Assembly (NCBI GenBank): GCA_045593825.1
Contig: JAZNXI010000035.1
Span: forward strand, 1 to 13,143
Source of the DNA: SIG299 sp045593825
Lineage (GTDB): Bacteria; Bacillota; Clostridia; Lachnospirales; Lachnospiraceae
DNA: 13,143 nt
Direction: 5' to 3'
A program made the position numbers and the translations under genes. The notes below the pieces were generated by a model. It made no database searches and was not told the origin of the DNA. It was given only the letters and a program-made list of their open reading frames with translations. Of this stretch, positions 1-6,772 are shown in pieces (the stretch's first letter is position 1; each line of letters opens with the position of its first letter).

Positions 1-248
1 TGCTTGCAGGCACCTTTTTCTTTTACGGAGCTGGGACAATTACAGCTTGTCAAAAAGGACCCGTCTTCCTGTTCCTCAATCATAACCGTATAATTGTAAT
101 TGCCCTTAACAATGACTTTGTACCGCTTGCCCGCCTTAGAATAAGAAGCATTCTGGATACGTCCGTTTTGGAAGTACTGCATCCCCCTCATGAATGTTTT
201 TTCATTGGAAGCAAGGTTACGTATCATGTTTTTTGTCAACTGTATCAT
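1..248 (-). CDS. SNF2-family helicase with N-terminal SWIM zinc finger (5' part only)
   Basis: Only the first 82 codons are in the window; the gene runs off the left edge. Residues 1-65 form a basic segment resembling the N-terminus of clostridial SNF2-type helicases. It is followed by a SWIM-type zinc-binding pattern: Cys69-x-Cys71, then Cys81-x-His83, the last codon being cut by the window edge. SWIM fingers at the very N-terminus are typical of about 1000-residue SNF2/DEAH ATPases in Firmicutes that are thought to act on DNA-protein complexes. The ATPase domains are outside the window, so the helicase part is inference from family architecture. The start is fixed by GGAGG at 255-259, six bases before the ATG. 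The gap to the scpB stop is 21 bases, so it is probably the last or next gene of the scpA-scpB operon. A free-standing SWIM protein is the alternative. Confidence 0.72.
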   Translation of the reverse strand, partial: MIQLTKNMIRNLASNEKTFMRGMQYFQNGRIQNASYSKAGKRYKVIVKGNYNYTVMIEEQEDGSFLTSCNCPSSVKEKGACK

Positions 249-269
249 ATGCGTCCTCCGGATGTAACG

Positions 270-851
270 CTAAATATCAAGCTTTAACTGAATTTCCTCT
301 TCTGCCTCTATCTTGAAATCTTCTACCTTTTCCGGCTTCACTACCGGAAGCTCCTCCAGGGACGCCAAACCGAAGCTGCGAAGAAAATCTTCGGTGGTGC
401 CGAATAAAATCGGACGGCCCGGTGCATCCAGACGGCCAACTTCAGCAATTAAACCGTATTCCACCAGCTTATTTACCGCATGGTCACAGCTTACACCACG
501 GATAGCCTCGATTTCCTGACGGGTAATCGGCTGCTTATATGCAACAATAGAAAGTGTTTCCAGTAAAACTTCGGTTAAAACATGCTTCTTTGGTACATGA
601 GCAATTTTAATAATGGATTCATACATGGACTGCTTGGTAGACATCTGATAAGAGTCATTTAACTCAATGATCTGGATGCCTCTATCGGAAGAACGGTATC
701 TGTCCATCATATTTCTTGCCACGCGGCGGACCGTATCCACGTCATGGTCCAGTGCCATGGCAATGCGCTCCGCTTCCACTGCTTCACCCATCGTAAATAA
801 AATTGCTTCAATCTGTGCTTCTAAAACTTGTATTTCGTTTGGTGTTTCCAT
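270..851 (-). CDS. scpB: Segregation and condensation protein B
   Basis: ScpB is the winged-helix (kite) subunit that dimerises and binds the kleisin ScpA, completing the SMC-ScpAB condensin needed for chromosome compaction and segregation. The 193-residue product is of normal length. It shows the N-terminal wing (EAILFTMGEAVEAERIA) and the highly conserved second winged helix with LSIVAYKQPITRQEIEAIRG, then the GRLDAPGRPILFGTT and FLRSFGLASLEELP blocks that mark the family. I chose the ATG at 851. An in-frame TTG one codon upstream (854) is also within reach of the AAAGGA ribosome site, so the start is uncertain by one residue. It lies 27 bases after the scpA stop and 21 bases before the helicase start, consistent with one transcript. 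Confidence 0.96.
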   Translation of the reverse strand: METPNEIQVLEAQIEAILFTMGEAVEAERIAMALDHDVDTVRRVARNMMDRYRSSDRGIQIIELNDSYQMSTKQSMYESIIKIAHVPKKHVLTEVLLETLSIVAYKQPITRQEIEAIRGVSCDHAVNKLVEYGLIAEVGRLDAPGRPILFGTTEDFLRSFGLASLEELPVVKPEKVEDFKIEAEEEIQLKLDI

Positions 852-878
852 CAAATTTTTCCTTTCTATACAGCCGAT

Positions 879-1655
879 TTACAACTGGCTTTCATCAATT
901 TCGATAACATCATCTGCCAAATACTCAATTAAAATGTCATCGAAAATTTCTTCTTGAACAATACTTACACGACCCATTTTCATCAGTTCTAAAATGCAGA
1001 GGAATGTAACAATTAAGTCCATCTTATCACTTTGTTCCTCTAAAAGCTTACGGAAACTGAATTTTTTATTTGCCAGGCCATATTCCTGCACATAACGCAT
1101 CTTTTTGGATAAATTGACCTCTTCTTTTTCAATTTTACCGAACGTACTACGGACAGGGTCGATTTTATCCACCTGTTTTTTCATGACAGATTGGAAAATA
1201 TCGTTTAATTTAGAAAGAGTCAAATCGCCAATCAGTTCTTCTAAATTGATTTCTTCTTTAAAATCCGCAACCTCCGGCGGCAGGGTACTCTTTTTAAACA
1301 TCATTTTATCTGCATCTGTATGACGGTCACGAAGCTCTAAGGACATAAATTTGTACATTTTGTACTCTAAGAGACGTTCTACCAGTTCCTGACGCGGATC
1401 TTCCTGTTCTTCTTCCTCAGTTTCTTCCTGAGGTAAAAGCATTCTGGACTTAATTTTCAGCAGTGTTGCTGCCATAACAAGGAATTCGCTCATATTGTCT
1501 AAGTCCTGCTTTTCCATTGCTTTTAAATAGTCCATGTACTGCTCGGTAATTAAAGCGATAGGAATATCGTAAATATCAATTTTGTTTTTTTCAATTAAGT
1601 GTAATAAAAGATCTAACGGACCTTCAAACACCTCTAATTTTACAGGGATTGCCAT
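879..1655 (-). CDS. scpA: Segregation and condensation protein A (kleisin)
   Basis: ScpA is the kleisin that bridges the SMC neck and cap and binds two ScpB subunits, closing the bacterial condensin ring on DNA. The 258-residue protein has the diagnostic N-terminal SMC-neck-binding region (FEGPLDLLLHLIEKNKIDI, residues 10-28), the FLVMAATLLKIKSRMLLP helix (about 58-75), an acidic linker (about 77-90, EETEEEEQED) and a C-terminal winged helix (about 215-250) that would contact the SMC cap. The start has GGAGAA eight bases upstream. The gene lies 27 bases after the phosphoesterase and 27 bases before scpB, so it is co-transcribed from the promoter at about 2574-2602. Identification is firm from the conserved blocks. 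Confidence 0.96.
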   Translation of the reverse strand: MAIPVKLEVFEGPLDLLLHLIEKNKIDIYDIPIALITEQYMDYLKAMEKQDLDNMSEFLVMAATLLKIKSRMLLPQEETEEEEQEDPRQELVERLLEYKMYKFMSLELRDRHTDADKMMFKKSTLPPEVADFKEEINLEELIGDLTLSKLNDIFQSVMKKQVDKIDPVRSTFGKIEKEEVNLSKKMRYVQEYGLANKKFSFRKLLEEQSDKMDLIVTFLCILELMKMGRVSIVQEEIFDDILIEYLADDVIEIDESQL

Positions 1656-1682
1656 GTAAGGTTCTCCATTCTATGATGTATT

Positions 1683-2519
1683 TTATTTATTCTTCAGAGT
1701 TATAAAATTAACCTCAACCCGATTAAAAAACCTAAGCGGAATGGTATGGGAACCAAGCCCGCGGCTGACAAAAAGCTTACTGTTATCGGAAAGCTTTAGT
1801 AGTCCTGCATCGCAGTCTGGCAGACGGAGTCTTGGGGAAACAATTCCACCAATAACAGGAAGTCTAAGCAAGCCCCCGTGTAAATGTCCGGATACAATAA
1901 AATCTGCTTTATATTTGCTATACATGGACCAATACTCCGGATGATGTGCCAGGAGAATATTAAATTTATGCTCAGGAACTTCTATTTCCGGTAAATCTTC
2001 CGGTTTATCATATAATTTCCCTTTTTTATAAAATTCTCTCGGTAAAGATAATCCGATAATGCAAATATCCTGATTACCCGGCAAAAGTTCACAAGAATTA
2101 TCCAGATAACAAACGCCTTCCGGAAGCTTCTTTACATAGGTTTGCCAGCTTTCCGGAAACTTTTCTAAAAGTGATAATTCGTGGTTCCCTGCAGAATAAT
2201 ATACCGGAACCGGAAGCTCTGCCACCGCAGCAAGAAACTTATCAGCCTCTTTGTTTACAGGCTTATGTTTATTTACCAAATCCCCGGCAAGTAAAATCAT
2301 ATCCGGTGCAAAGGAACCAATACGTTGTGTAAGCTTTGATAAATTCTTACGATTGTTATGTAAGTCGGATATAAGGCATATCTTAAGTGCTTTATTTTGC
2401 GGCAGTTTTTGACATTCTACAACTGTAGTGTTATATTGAACCATAGAATGTTCCATCCACTCATATAACAGCCAGAGCACTATCGCCACCGGCAAAAGCA
2501 CCAGAAAATACCACCACAT
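1683..2519 (-). CDS. Membrane-anchored calcineurin-like metallophosphoesterase (YkuE/YaeI type)
   Basis: The 278-residue protein carries all five metal-site blocks of the calcineurin-like family: D52-L-H54, GD80, GN112-H113-E, H192-H193 and GH212-L-H214. These residues bind the two metal ions that hydrolyse phosphate mono- or diesters. A hydrophobic helix at residues 3-20 is followed by an exposed segment, so the enzyme is probably anchored with the catalytic domain outside the membrane; this is inferred from topology. The C-terminal SRGLGSHTIPLRFFNRVEV pattern is typical of YkuE/YaeI-like enzymes, some of which act on envelope lipids. The exact substrate cannot be read from sequence. AAGGAT six bases upstream supports the start. 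It is the first gene of the operon leading into scpA and scpB, which has no obvious functional logic. Confidence 0.88.
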   Translation of the reverse strand: MWWYFLVLLPVAIVLWLLYEWMEHSMVQYNTTVVECQKLPQNKALKICLISDLHNNRKNLSKLTQRIGSFAPDMILLAGDLVNKHKPVNKEADKFLAAVAELPVPVYYSAGNHELSLLEKFPESWQTYVKKLPEGVCYLDNSCELLPGNQDICIIGLSLPREFYKKGKLYDKPEDLPEIEVPEHKFNILLAHHPEYWSMYSKYKADFIVSGHLHGGLLRLPVIGGIVSPRLRLPDCDAGLLKLSDNSKLFVSRGLGSHTIPLRFFNRVEVNFITLKNK

Positions 2520-2573
2520 AATTAATCCTTATCCTACTAAAAATTGAAGTTTATTAATTTTTCTCCAACTATA

Positions 2574-2602
2574 AATATAACCTTTTCCGGTTTTTCTGTC
2601 AA
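2574..2602 (-). promoter_or_regulatory. Sigma-A-type promoter for the phosphoesterase-scpA-scpB-helicase operon
   Basis: On the minus strand a perfect TTGACA (2597-2602) is followed by a 17-base spacer and TATATT (2574-2579), one mismatch from the TATAAT consensus. Transcription would start around 2567, leaving a leader of about 48 bases before the ATG at 2519. It lies in the 105-base gap after the carboxypeptidase gene. I see no convincing terminator hairpin in that gap, so read-through from the carboxypeptidase gene is also possible. Confidence 0.8.
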
Positions 2603-2624
2603 GGAAATACAGCTTCTTTTCTAA

Positions 2625-3803
2625 CTAAAAATAGCTTAAAATTTTCTTTAAGTAATCCAAATAGGTTGCTTCTTTGATAGCAGTCTCCGCCACCAGTGCA
2701 ATCCTGCCGATTTCTTTACCGTTTATGGAGTAAATGATGGCTCCAAGTTCTTCTCCCTGTTCTACCGGAGCAGTTACTCGTTCAAACACAAGACTTTCCT
2801 CAGTAATTTGTTCCAATTCATTTTTATTTACCGTAATATAGCGGAAGTTTTCCTTTGGAACAAGTGAAAGTTCCGCTTCCATGCTCTTTTCTACCGGCAC
2901 TTTAATCGGTTCTAAGTCAGAATGGTCATCTACAAAAATTTTACACTGGGAAAACCCGTAATTTAATAAGGTTGCAGCTTCTCTGAAACGGGTTTTGGTA
3001 TCAGGTGCAGAAAGCACAACTGCAATCATATCAATATCATTTCTTTTTGCAGTGGCACTTAAACAGTATCTGGCTTTTCCTGTAGAACCTGTTTTTAAGC
3101 CTGTAATTCCTTCATAAGAGCTCAATAACTTATTGGTATTGGTAAGACCAAATTCCGATGTTCCCTTATTGGTTACATGAGTCATGGAAGATATTCTGGT
3201 GGTAGTATACTGCATGATATCCGGATATTTTGTCATTAATTCTTTAGACATAAGTGCAATATCATAAGCGGTAGATACATGACCGTCCACATCCAATCCA
3301 CAGCAATTTACAAAATTAGTGTTGTTCATGCCCAGTTCTTTTGCTTTTTTATTCATTTCCTCCACAAACGCTGCTTCTGTGCCGGATAAATGCTCTGCCA
3401 TAGCTACACAGGCATCGTTTGCACTGGATATGGTAATGCATTTAATCAGGGTTTCCACACTCTGCTGTTCTCCAGCTTCCAGATACACTTGGGAACCACC
3501 CATACTTGCAGCGTGGTCTGTTGTGGTTACAATAGTTTCTTTCGTGATTGTTCCGTCTTCCAACGCCTCGTATATCAGGATAAGCGTCATAATCTTGGTA
3601 ATACTGGCAGGAGGTAAAACCTTATGCATATCCTTTTCATGCAATATCGTACCCGTGGATGCTTCCATAAGAACATAAGACTCCGATTGCAGCTGAGGTT
3701 TTGTTTCATCAGCAAAGCATAATAGAGTGCTCTTAGAACATAACAGGATGCATATTACAGTCAGCACAAAAATTCTTTTCATTTTTTCTTTTAAATAAAT
3801 CAT
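2625..3803 (-). CDS. dacF: D-alanyl-D-alanine carboxypeptidase, low-molecular-weight PBP (DacF type)
   Basis: This penicillin-binding protein removes the terminal D-Ala from peptidoglycan pentapeptide stems outside the cell membrane, limiting cross-linking. The active-site triad is complete: Ser67-x-x-Lys70 (SITK), Ser127-Ala-Asn129 and Lys237-Thr-Gly239. A signal peptide spans about residues 8-31 (hydrophobic core VLTVICILL, likely cleaved after CFA). A PBP5-type beta domain follows from about 290, and the last 20 residues can form the amphipathic membrane anchor. Length (392) is normal. The ATG at 3803 has GAGGA only three bases away. The ATG at 3782 (MKRIFV) would give a more standard signal peptide but has only a weak ribosome site. 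The dacF symbol rests on its neighbour being a nucleoside phosphorylase, as in Bacillus; dacA/dacB-type names are equally possible. The 66 bases upstream hold AT-rich promoter-like DNA but no clear consensus. Confidence 0.9.
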   Translation of the reverse strand: MIYLKEKMKRIFVLTVICILLCSKSTLLCFADETKPQLQSESYVLMEASTGTILHEKDMHKVLPPASITKIMTLILIYEALEDGTITKETIVTTTDHAASMGGSQVYLEAGEQQSVETLIKCITISSANDACVAMAEHLSGTEAAFVEEMNKKAKELGMNNTNFVNCCGLDVDGHVSTAYDIALMSKELMTKYPDIMQYTTTRISSMTHVTNKGTSEFGLTNTNKLLSSYEGITGLKTGSTGKARYCLSATAKRNDIDMIAVVLSAPDTKTRFREAATLLNYGFSQCKIFVDDHSDLEPIKVPVEKSMEAELSLVPKENFRYITVNKNELEQITEESLVFERVTAPVEQGEELGAIIYSINGKEIGRIALVAETAIKEATYLDYLKKILSYF

Positions 3804-3868
3804 ACTTCCTCACAAATTCGTCTGTACCACATATATATTTTCTGCTGTCCGTTTTTATGAAATTTCTC

Positions 3869-3902
3869 AAAAAGAAAAGGCACAACGTTTCCGCTATGCC
3901 TT
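3869..3902 (-). terminator. Rho-independent terminator after the nucleoside phosphorylase gene
   Basis: Read on the minus strand, positions 3902-3877 fold into an 11-bp stem, including two G-U pairs, closed by a GAAA tetraloop. The arms are AAGGCATAGCG and CGTTGTGCCTT. A T-rich tract (TTCTTTTT) follows directly. It begins 12 bases after the phosphorylase stop codon and separates that gene from the carboxypeptidase gene. Confidence 0.9.
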
Positions 3903-3914
3903 ACCCATCATTAT

Positions 3915-5240
3915 TTAATATCTTGTGCAACCGTCTTTGGTAACAATACCAAGTACATGTTTAGGTGCTTCCACACGCTCTTTGCTTAATCTATATGCAG
4001 CCTGCAGTCTAGGAGAAGCTGCTTTTAACTTACTTAAATCGTTGGCATATAATCTTGCAAGAGATTCACCTTTGCGGACGTAATCTCCCACTTTTTTATG
4101 AATCTTTATACCAACACTTAAGTCAATTTCACTTTCCTTGGTTTCACGTCCACCGCCAAGCACTAAAGAGGTCATGCCGATTTCATCCGTTAATATTTCT
4201 GCCACATAACCATTTTCAGTAGCAACAATTTCTTCCACAAACTCCGTACGAGGAAATTTTTCAGGGTTCCAAACATAAGATGCATCTCCGCCCTGGGCTT
4301 CTACAAATTCAGCAAGCTTCTTTAATGCACTTCCGTCGTCAATGGTGGACTGAAGAAGCGCTTCTGCTTCGGCGACGTTTTCTGCACGGCCAACACCAAT
4401 AAGCATATAAGATGCTAATGTCATGCAGGCCTCCATTAAATCGGCAGGTCCCTGACCTTTTAAGGTTTTAATTGCTTCTTTTACTTCCAATGCATTACCG
4501 ACATATTTACCAAGAGGCTGACTCATATCGGAAAGTACCGCATAAGTTTCCCTACCGACACCATTACCGATCTCTACCATGGCTTTTGCTAAAGCTTCCG
4601 CATCATCAAGAGTCTTCATAAAGGCGCCGCTGCCGCATTTTACATCTAAAACAATAACATCGGAGCCGGCTGCAATTTTCTTACTCATAATACTGGAAGA
4701 AATTAAAGATAAATTGTTAACGGTTGCGGTTACGTCCCGAAGTGCATACATTTTTTTATCTGCCGGAGCAAGATTTGCCGTCTGGCCGATAATTGCAAGC
4801 TTCATACGGTTAACATTATCAAAAAATTGCTGTTCCGATAAAGACACGGAAAATCCCGGAAAGCTTTCTAATTTATCAATGGTACCGCCGGTATGACCCA
4901 GACCGCGTCCGGACATTTTTGCCACAGGAACTCCAAGGGCCGCCACCATCGGTCCGATAATTAACGAGGTTTTATCGCCAACACCGCCGGTGCTGTGCTT
5001 ATCTGCTTTTTTACCTACAATTGGAGATAAATCCAGTACATCACCACTGTTTACCATTGCCATGGTAAGATCGATGGTTTCCTGCAGATTCATTTCTTTT
5101 AAGCATACTGCCATTAAAAATGCGGACATCTGATAATCAGGAATACTACCGTTTGTGTAGCCCTCCACAATAAAATTGATTTCTTCTTTTGTGAGAGCTT
5201 CTCCTTCTTTCTTTTTCATTATCAGGTCATACATTCTCAT
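3915..5240 (-). CDS. pdp: Pyrimidine-nucleoside phosphorylase
   Basis: The enzyme splits uridine, deoxyuridine and thymidine with phosphate into base and (deoxy)ribose-1-phosphate in cytosolic pyrimidine salvage. With the start used here the product has 441 residues, the usual length. Family blocks are intact: KHSTGGVGDK (81-90, phosphate loop, His82), SGRGLGHTGGTIDKLES (110-126), YALRDVT with Arg168, and Ser183/Lys187 in SSSIMSKKIAAGSD. These positions match those of the Bacillus enzymes as I recall them. DVKCGSGAFMKT and the C-terminal alpha/beta domain are also present. An in-frame ATG at 5264 would add eight residues, but GGAGG at 5249-5253 lies within that extension, eight bases before the ATG at 5240, and decides the start. 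It has its own promoter and terminator, so it is monocistronic. The closely related deoA-type thymidine phosphorylase is the alternative. Confidence 0.94.
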   Translation of the reverse strand: MRMYDLIMKKKEGEALTKEEINFIVEGYTNGSIPDYQMSAFLMAVCLKEMNLQETIDLTMAMVNSGDVLDLSPIVGKKADKHSTGGVGDKTSLIIGPMVAALGVPVAKMSGRGLGHTGGTIDKLESFPGFSVSLSEQQFFDNVNRMKLAIIGQTANLAPADKKMYALRDVTATVNNLSLISSSIMSKKIAAGSDVIVLDVKCGSGAFMKTLDDAEALAKAMVEIGNGVGRETYAVLSDMSQPLGKYVGNALEVKEAIKTLKGQGPADLMEACMTLASYMLIGVGRAENVAEAEALLQSTIDDGSALKKLAEFVEAQGGDASYVWNPEKFPRTEFVEEIVATENGYVAEILTDEIGMTSLVLGGGRETKESEIDLSVGIKIHKKVGDYVRKGESLARLYANDLSKLKAASPRLQAAYRLSKERVEAPKHVLGIVTKDGCTRY

Positions 5241-5248
5241 GGGCCATA

Positions 5249-5253
5249 CCTCC
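5249..5253 (-). promoter_or_regulatory. Ribosome binding site that fixes the phosphorylase start
   Basis: GGAGG on the minus strand stands eight bases before the ATG at 5240. The longer reading from 5264 would place this site inside the coding region and has no comparable site ahead of it, and the sequence from 5240 aligns with the usual MRM-type N-terminus of the family. Confidence 0.85.
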
Positions 5254-5255
5254 AA

Positions 5256-5319
5256 AAAAATCATGTTAAAAATTGATACCTATCAATACTAATATGATAT
5301 CCATTTTAACATGATTTTT
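5256..5319. repeat. Nested inverted repeat around the phosphorylase promoter; possible terminator of the sigma/anti-sigma operon
   Basis: A perfect 16-bp inverted repeat has its left arm at 5256-5271 (AAAAATCATGTTAAAA) and right arm at 5304-5319. The 32-base interior contains a second palindrome (5272-5287) and the -10 element. Read on the minus strand from the anti-sigma gene, the arms form an AU-rich stem ending in seven T residues (5254-5260), so it may terminate the upstream operon. A transcript from the phosphorylase promoter would contain only the left arm, so for that gene any role would be at the DNA level. Confidence 0.75.
5272..5287. promoter_or_regulatory. Palindromic operator candidate at the phosphorylase transcription start
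   Basis: ATTGATA and TATCAAT (7-bp arms, two-base centre) form a perfect palindrome directly downstream of the -10 element, covering about +1 to +16. A repressor bound here would block initiation. The half-site core ATTGA/TCAAT resembles the ATTGAA/TTCAAT half-sites described for Bacillus subtilis DeoR, which controls deoxynucleoside use including pdp. No regulator gene is in the window. Confidence 0.55.
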
Positions 5320-5322
5320 CAA
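5294..5322 (-). promoter_or_regulatory. Sigma-A-type promoter for the phosphorylase gene
   Basis: On the minus strand TTGAAA (5317-5322), a 17-base spacer and TATCAT (5294-5299) each differ by one base from consensus. The predicted start is near 5287, giving a leader of about 47 bases. The -35 overlaps the right arm of the long inverted repeat. Confidence 0.72.
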
Positions 5323-5339
5323 GTAAATTCTATTTATTT

Positions 5340-6179
5340 TTATTCAATGTAAAATTCTACCCAATACTCAAAAGGATCATAATTCGCAGTTTCTCTGAAA
5401 TCAGAAAATTCTTTTATCAAACGATAGGTGCCGCTTGGCAGTTCACCAAACATCCACTCCCAGTTGATGTCAAACTCTCTGGTTTCGCCCTTTTGAATCC
5501 AATACCCAATACTGTTAAAACCGCGTCCGTCTACACCTTCCGGCAAAGGTAACTCTTCCACTGCCTTCCATGTATCATCAACTAAAGCAATTAAGCGGTA
5601 AGGTTCACCGGTCAAAATATCGCCGGTTGGATTGCCTCCGGACTGGGTAACCACTAAAGTAAGTCCGGTTGATGTAACATTTTTCACAGATAACGTAAGT
5701 CCCCAATCAGGAAATCCTTTATCAGCCTGACCGGGTGCTTTCTCTGCTTCTTCTGATGCTTTCGAACAATCCGTGTTCATTTCGTAATTGGATTCCCCTG
5801 TATTATCAGCAGTATTACCGTTGGTTATATTACTATAACTTTTACCGGACGAGTAATCCTTATCCTGCTTAAGTGAGTCAGTTTTTGCATTAAAGCTTTC
5901 TCCCTGTGTAGCCGGCTTCATTTGGTCTGCGGATTCATATGCCGCATCATTCTTAGCTGCTGAAAATGGCATTACTTTCATGCCTAGACCTACAATAATG
6001 CAAAGACAAGCAGCTAAGGAACCCCATTTCAAATAGGGATAAAGTTTTGTTATCCGACCGGATTTTTTTACAATATCCGCTGTTTTTTCAGCATTATCCA
6101 ATAACCCTTTTGGTGCGGCTTCCTCAATAAACTCTTCCTTCACTTGACCAAGGGTTTCCAATAATTTTTCTTTACTCAT
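5340..6179 (-). CDS. Membrane-anchored anti-sigma-like protein with extracytoplasmic Ig-like domain
   Basis: The 279-residue protein has three parts. Residues 1-48 are charged and helical (LLETLGQVKEEFIEEA near the start) and presumably bind the sigma factor in the cytosol. Residues about 51-72 form one membrane helix (GSLAACLCIIVGLGMKV). Residues 75-155 are a Ser/Asn/Asp-rich linker, and residues about 157-279 form a beta-rich domain (LTLSVKNVTSTGLTLVVTQSGG, WEWMFGELPSGTYRLIKEF) matching the bacterial Ig-like domain found beside ECF sigma factors in Lachnospiraceae. There is no HxxxCxxC zinc motif, so it is not a ZAS-type anti-sigma factor. Its ATG overlaps the sigma stop as ATGA (6176-6179), which implies translational coupling and partnership. 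The anti-sigma role is inferred from this arrangement. The ligand or stress sensed outside is unknown. Confidence 0.75.
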   Translation of the reverse strand: MSKEKLLETLGQVKEEFIEEAAPKGLLDNAEKTADIVKKSGRITKLYPYLKWGSLAACLCIIVGLGMKVMPFSAAKNDAAYESADQMKPATQGESFNAKTDSLKQDKDYSSGKSYSNITNGNTADNTGESNYEMNTDCSKASEEAEKAPGQADKGFPDWGLTLSVKNVTSTGLTLVVTQSGGNPTGDILTGEPYRLIALVDDTWKAVEELPLPEGVDGRGFNSIGYWIQKGETREFDINWEWMFGELPSGTYRLIKEFSDFRETANYDPFEYWVEFYIE

Positions 6180-6736
6180 AGAATAATCCCTTCTTTCTCC
6201 AGAACCTCTTTTAATGTATTTCGGGTACGATGTAATATCATTTTAACCTTGCTTTCCGACATAGAAAATTCCTCTGCAATCTCGCTGATTGGACGCAGAT
6301 ACCAATATCTCTGCATAAAAACCTTACGTTTTTCCGCCGGCAGTTTTTCCAAAAAACTGTTTAACTGCTCTACAAACAGCTTATCGGAAATTGCCTGCTC
6401 CGTCGTGTTTTTATCCGGGATACATTCTGCCAATTCCTCCAGGGCATAGGCCACCTGACCGCCGCCACGTTTTAAACTGCTGTTGTGACGGTACTTCGAA
6501 ATCGCAAGATTACGGGTGATTTTTCCTAAAAAAGCAGCCAGTTTTTCCGGAATCTGCGGCGGAATTACTTCCCACGCTTTCATATACGTATCATTGACAC
6601 ATTCTTCCGAATCTTCTTCGTTATAAAGGATGTTGTACGCAATGGTATGACATAACTTGCCATACTTTGCTGCAGTTTCGGTAATGGCCGTTTCCGAACG
6701 TTCGAAAAATAATTGAATTATAGTTTTGTCTTCCAT
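6176..6736 (-). CDS. ECF-type RNA polymerase sigma factor (sigma-70 family)
   Basis: The 186-residue protein has the two-domain layout of extracytoplasmic-function sigma factors. Region 2 covers about residues 22-87, with DSEECVNDTYMKAWEVIPP for core binding and -10 melting. A linker carries the RGGGQ block (90-94). Region 4 covers about 125-180, with a helix-turn-helix at SEIAEEFSMSESKVKMILHRTRNTLKEVL for -35 recognition. There is no region 1 or 3. A good site, AAAGGAG, stands nine bases before the ATG. The membrane protein that follows overlaps its stop by ATGA and is the likely anti-sigma factor. A GTGACC/CGTCTA promoter just upstream suggests that it activates its own operon. A spore sigma identity is excluded by size and domain layout. 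The regulon and the inducing signal cannot be told from this window. Confidence 0.9.
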   Translation of the reverse strand: MEDKTIIQLFFERSETAITETAAKYGKLCHTIAYNILYNEEDSEECVNDTYMKAWEVIPPQIPEKLAAFLGKITRNLAISKYRHNSSLKRGGGQVAYALEELAECIPDKNTTEQAISDKLFVEQLNSFLEKLPAEKRKVFMQRYWYLRPISEIAEEFSMSESKVKMILHRTRNTLKEVLEKEGIIL

Positions 6737-6772
6737 GGAATAATTCTCCTTTGTTAAGGCCTTTCACCTTAA

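Noticed and set aside
313..519. Plus-strand open frame of 68 codons
   Set aside because: Lies wholly inside scpB in antisense, has no ribosome site and no recognisable composition; shadow of the real gene.
3319..3678. Plus-strand open frames of 119 and 75 codons inside the carboxypeptidase gene
   Set aside because: Antisense to conserved active-site blocks of the carboxypeptidase. They overlap one another in different frames and have no ribosome site.
3804..3868. Sporulation-type or housekeeping promoter for the carboxypeptidase gene
   Set aside because: TTCATA and TATATA lie about 18 bases apart in AT-rich DNA, but neither matches a sigma-A, sigma-F or sigma-G consensus well enough to call.
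4579..4896. Plus-strand open frame of 105 codons
   Set aside because: Antisense to the phosphorylase catalytic region, with low-information composition; shadow.
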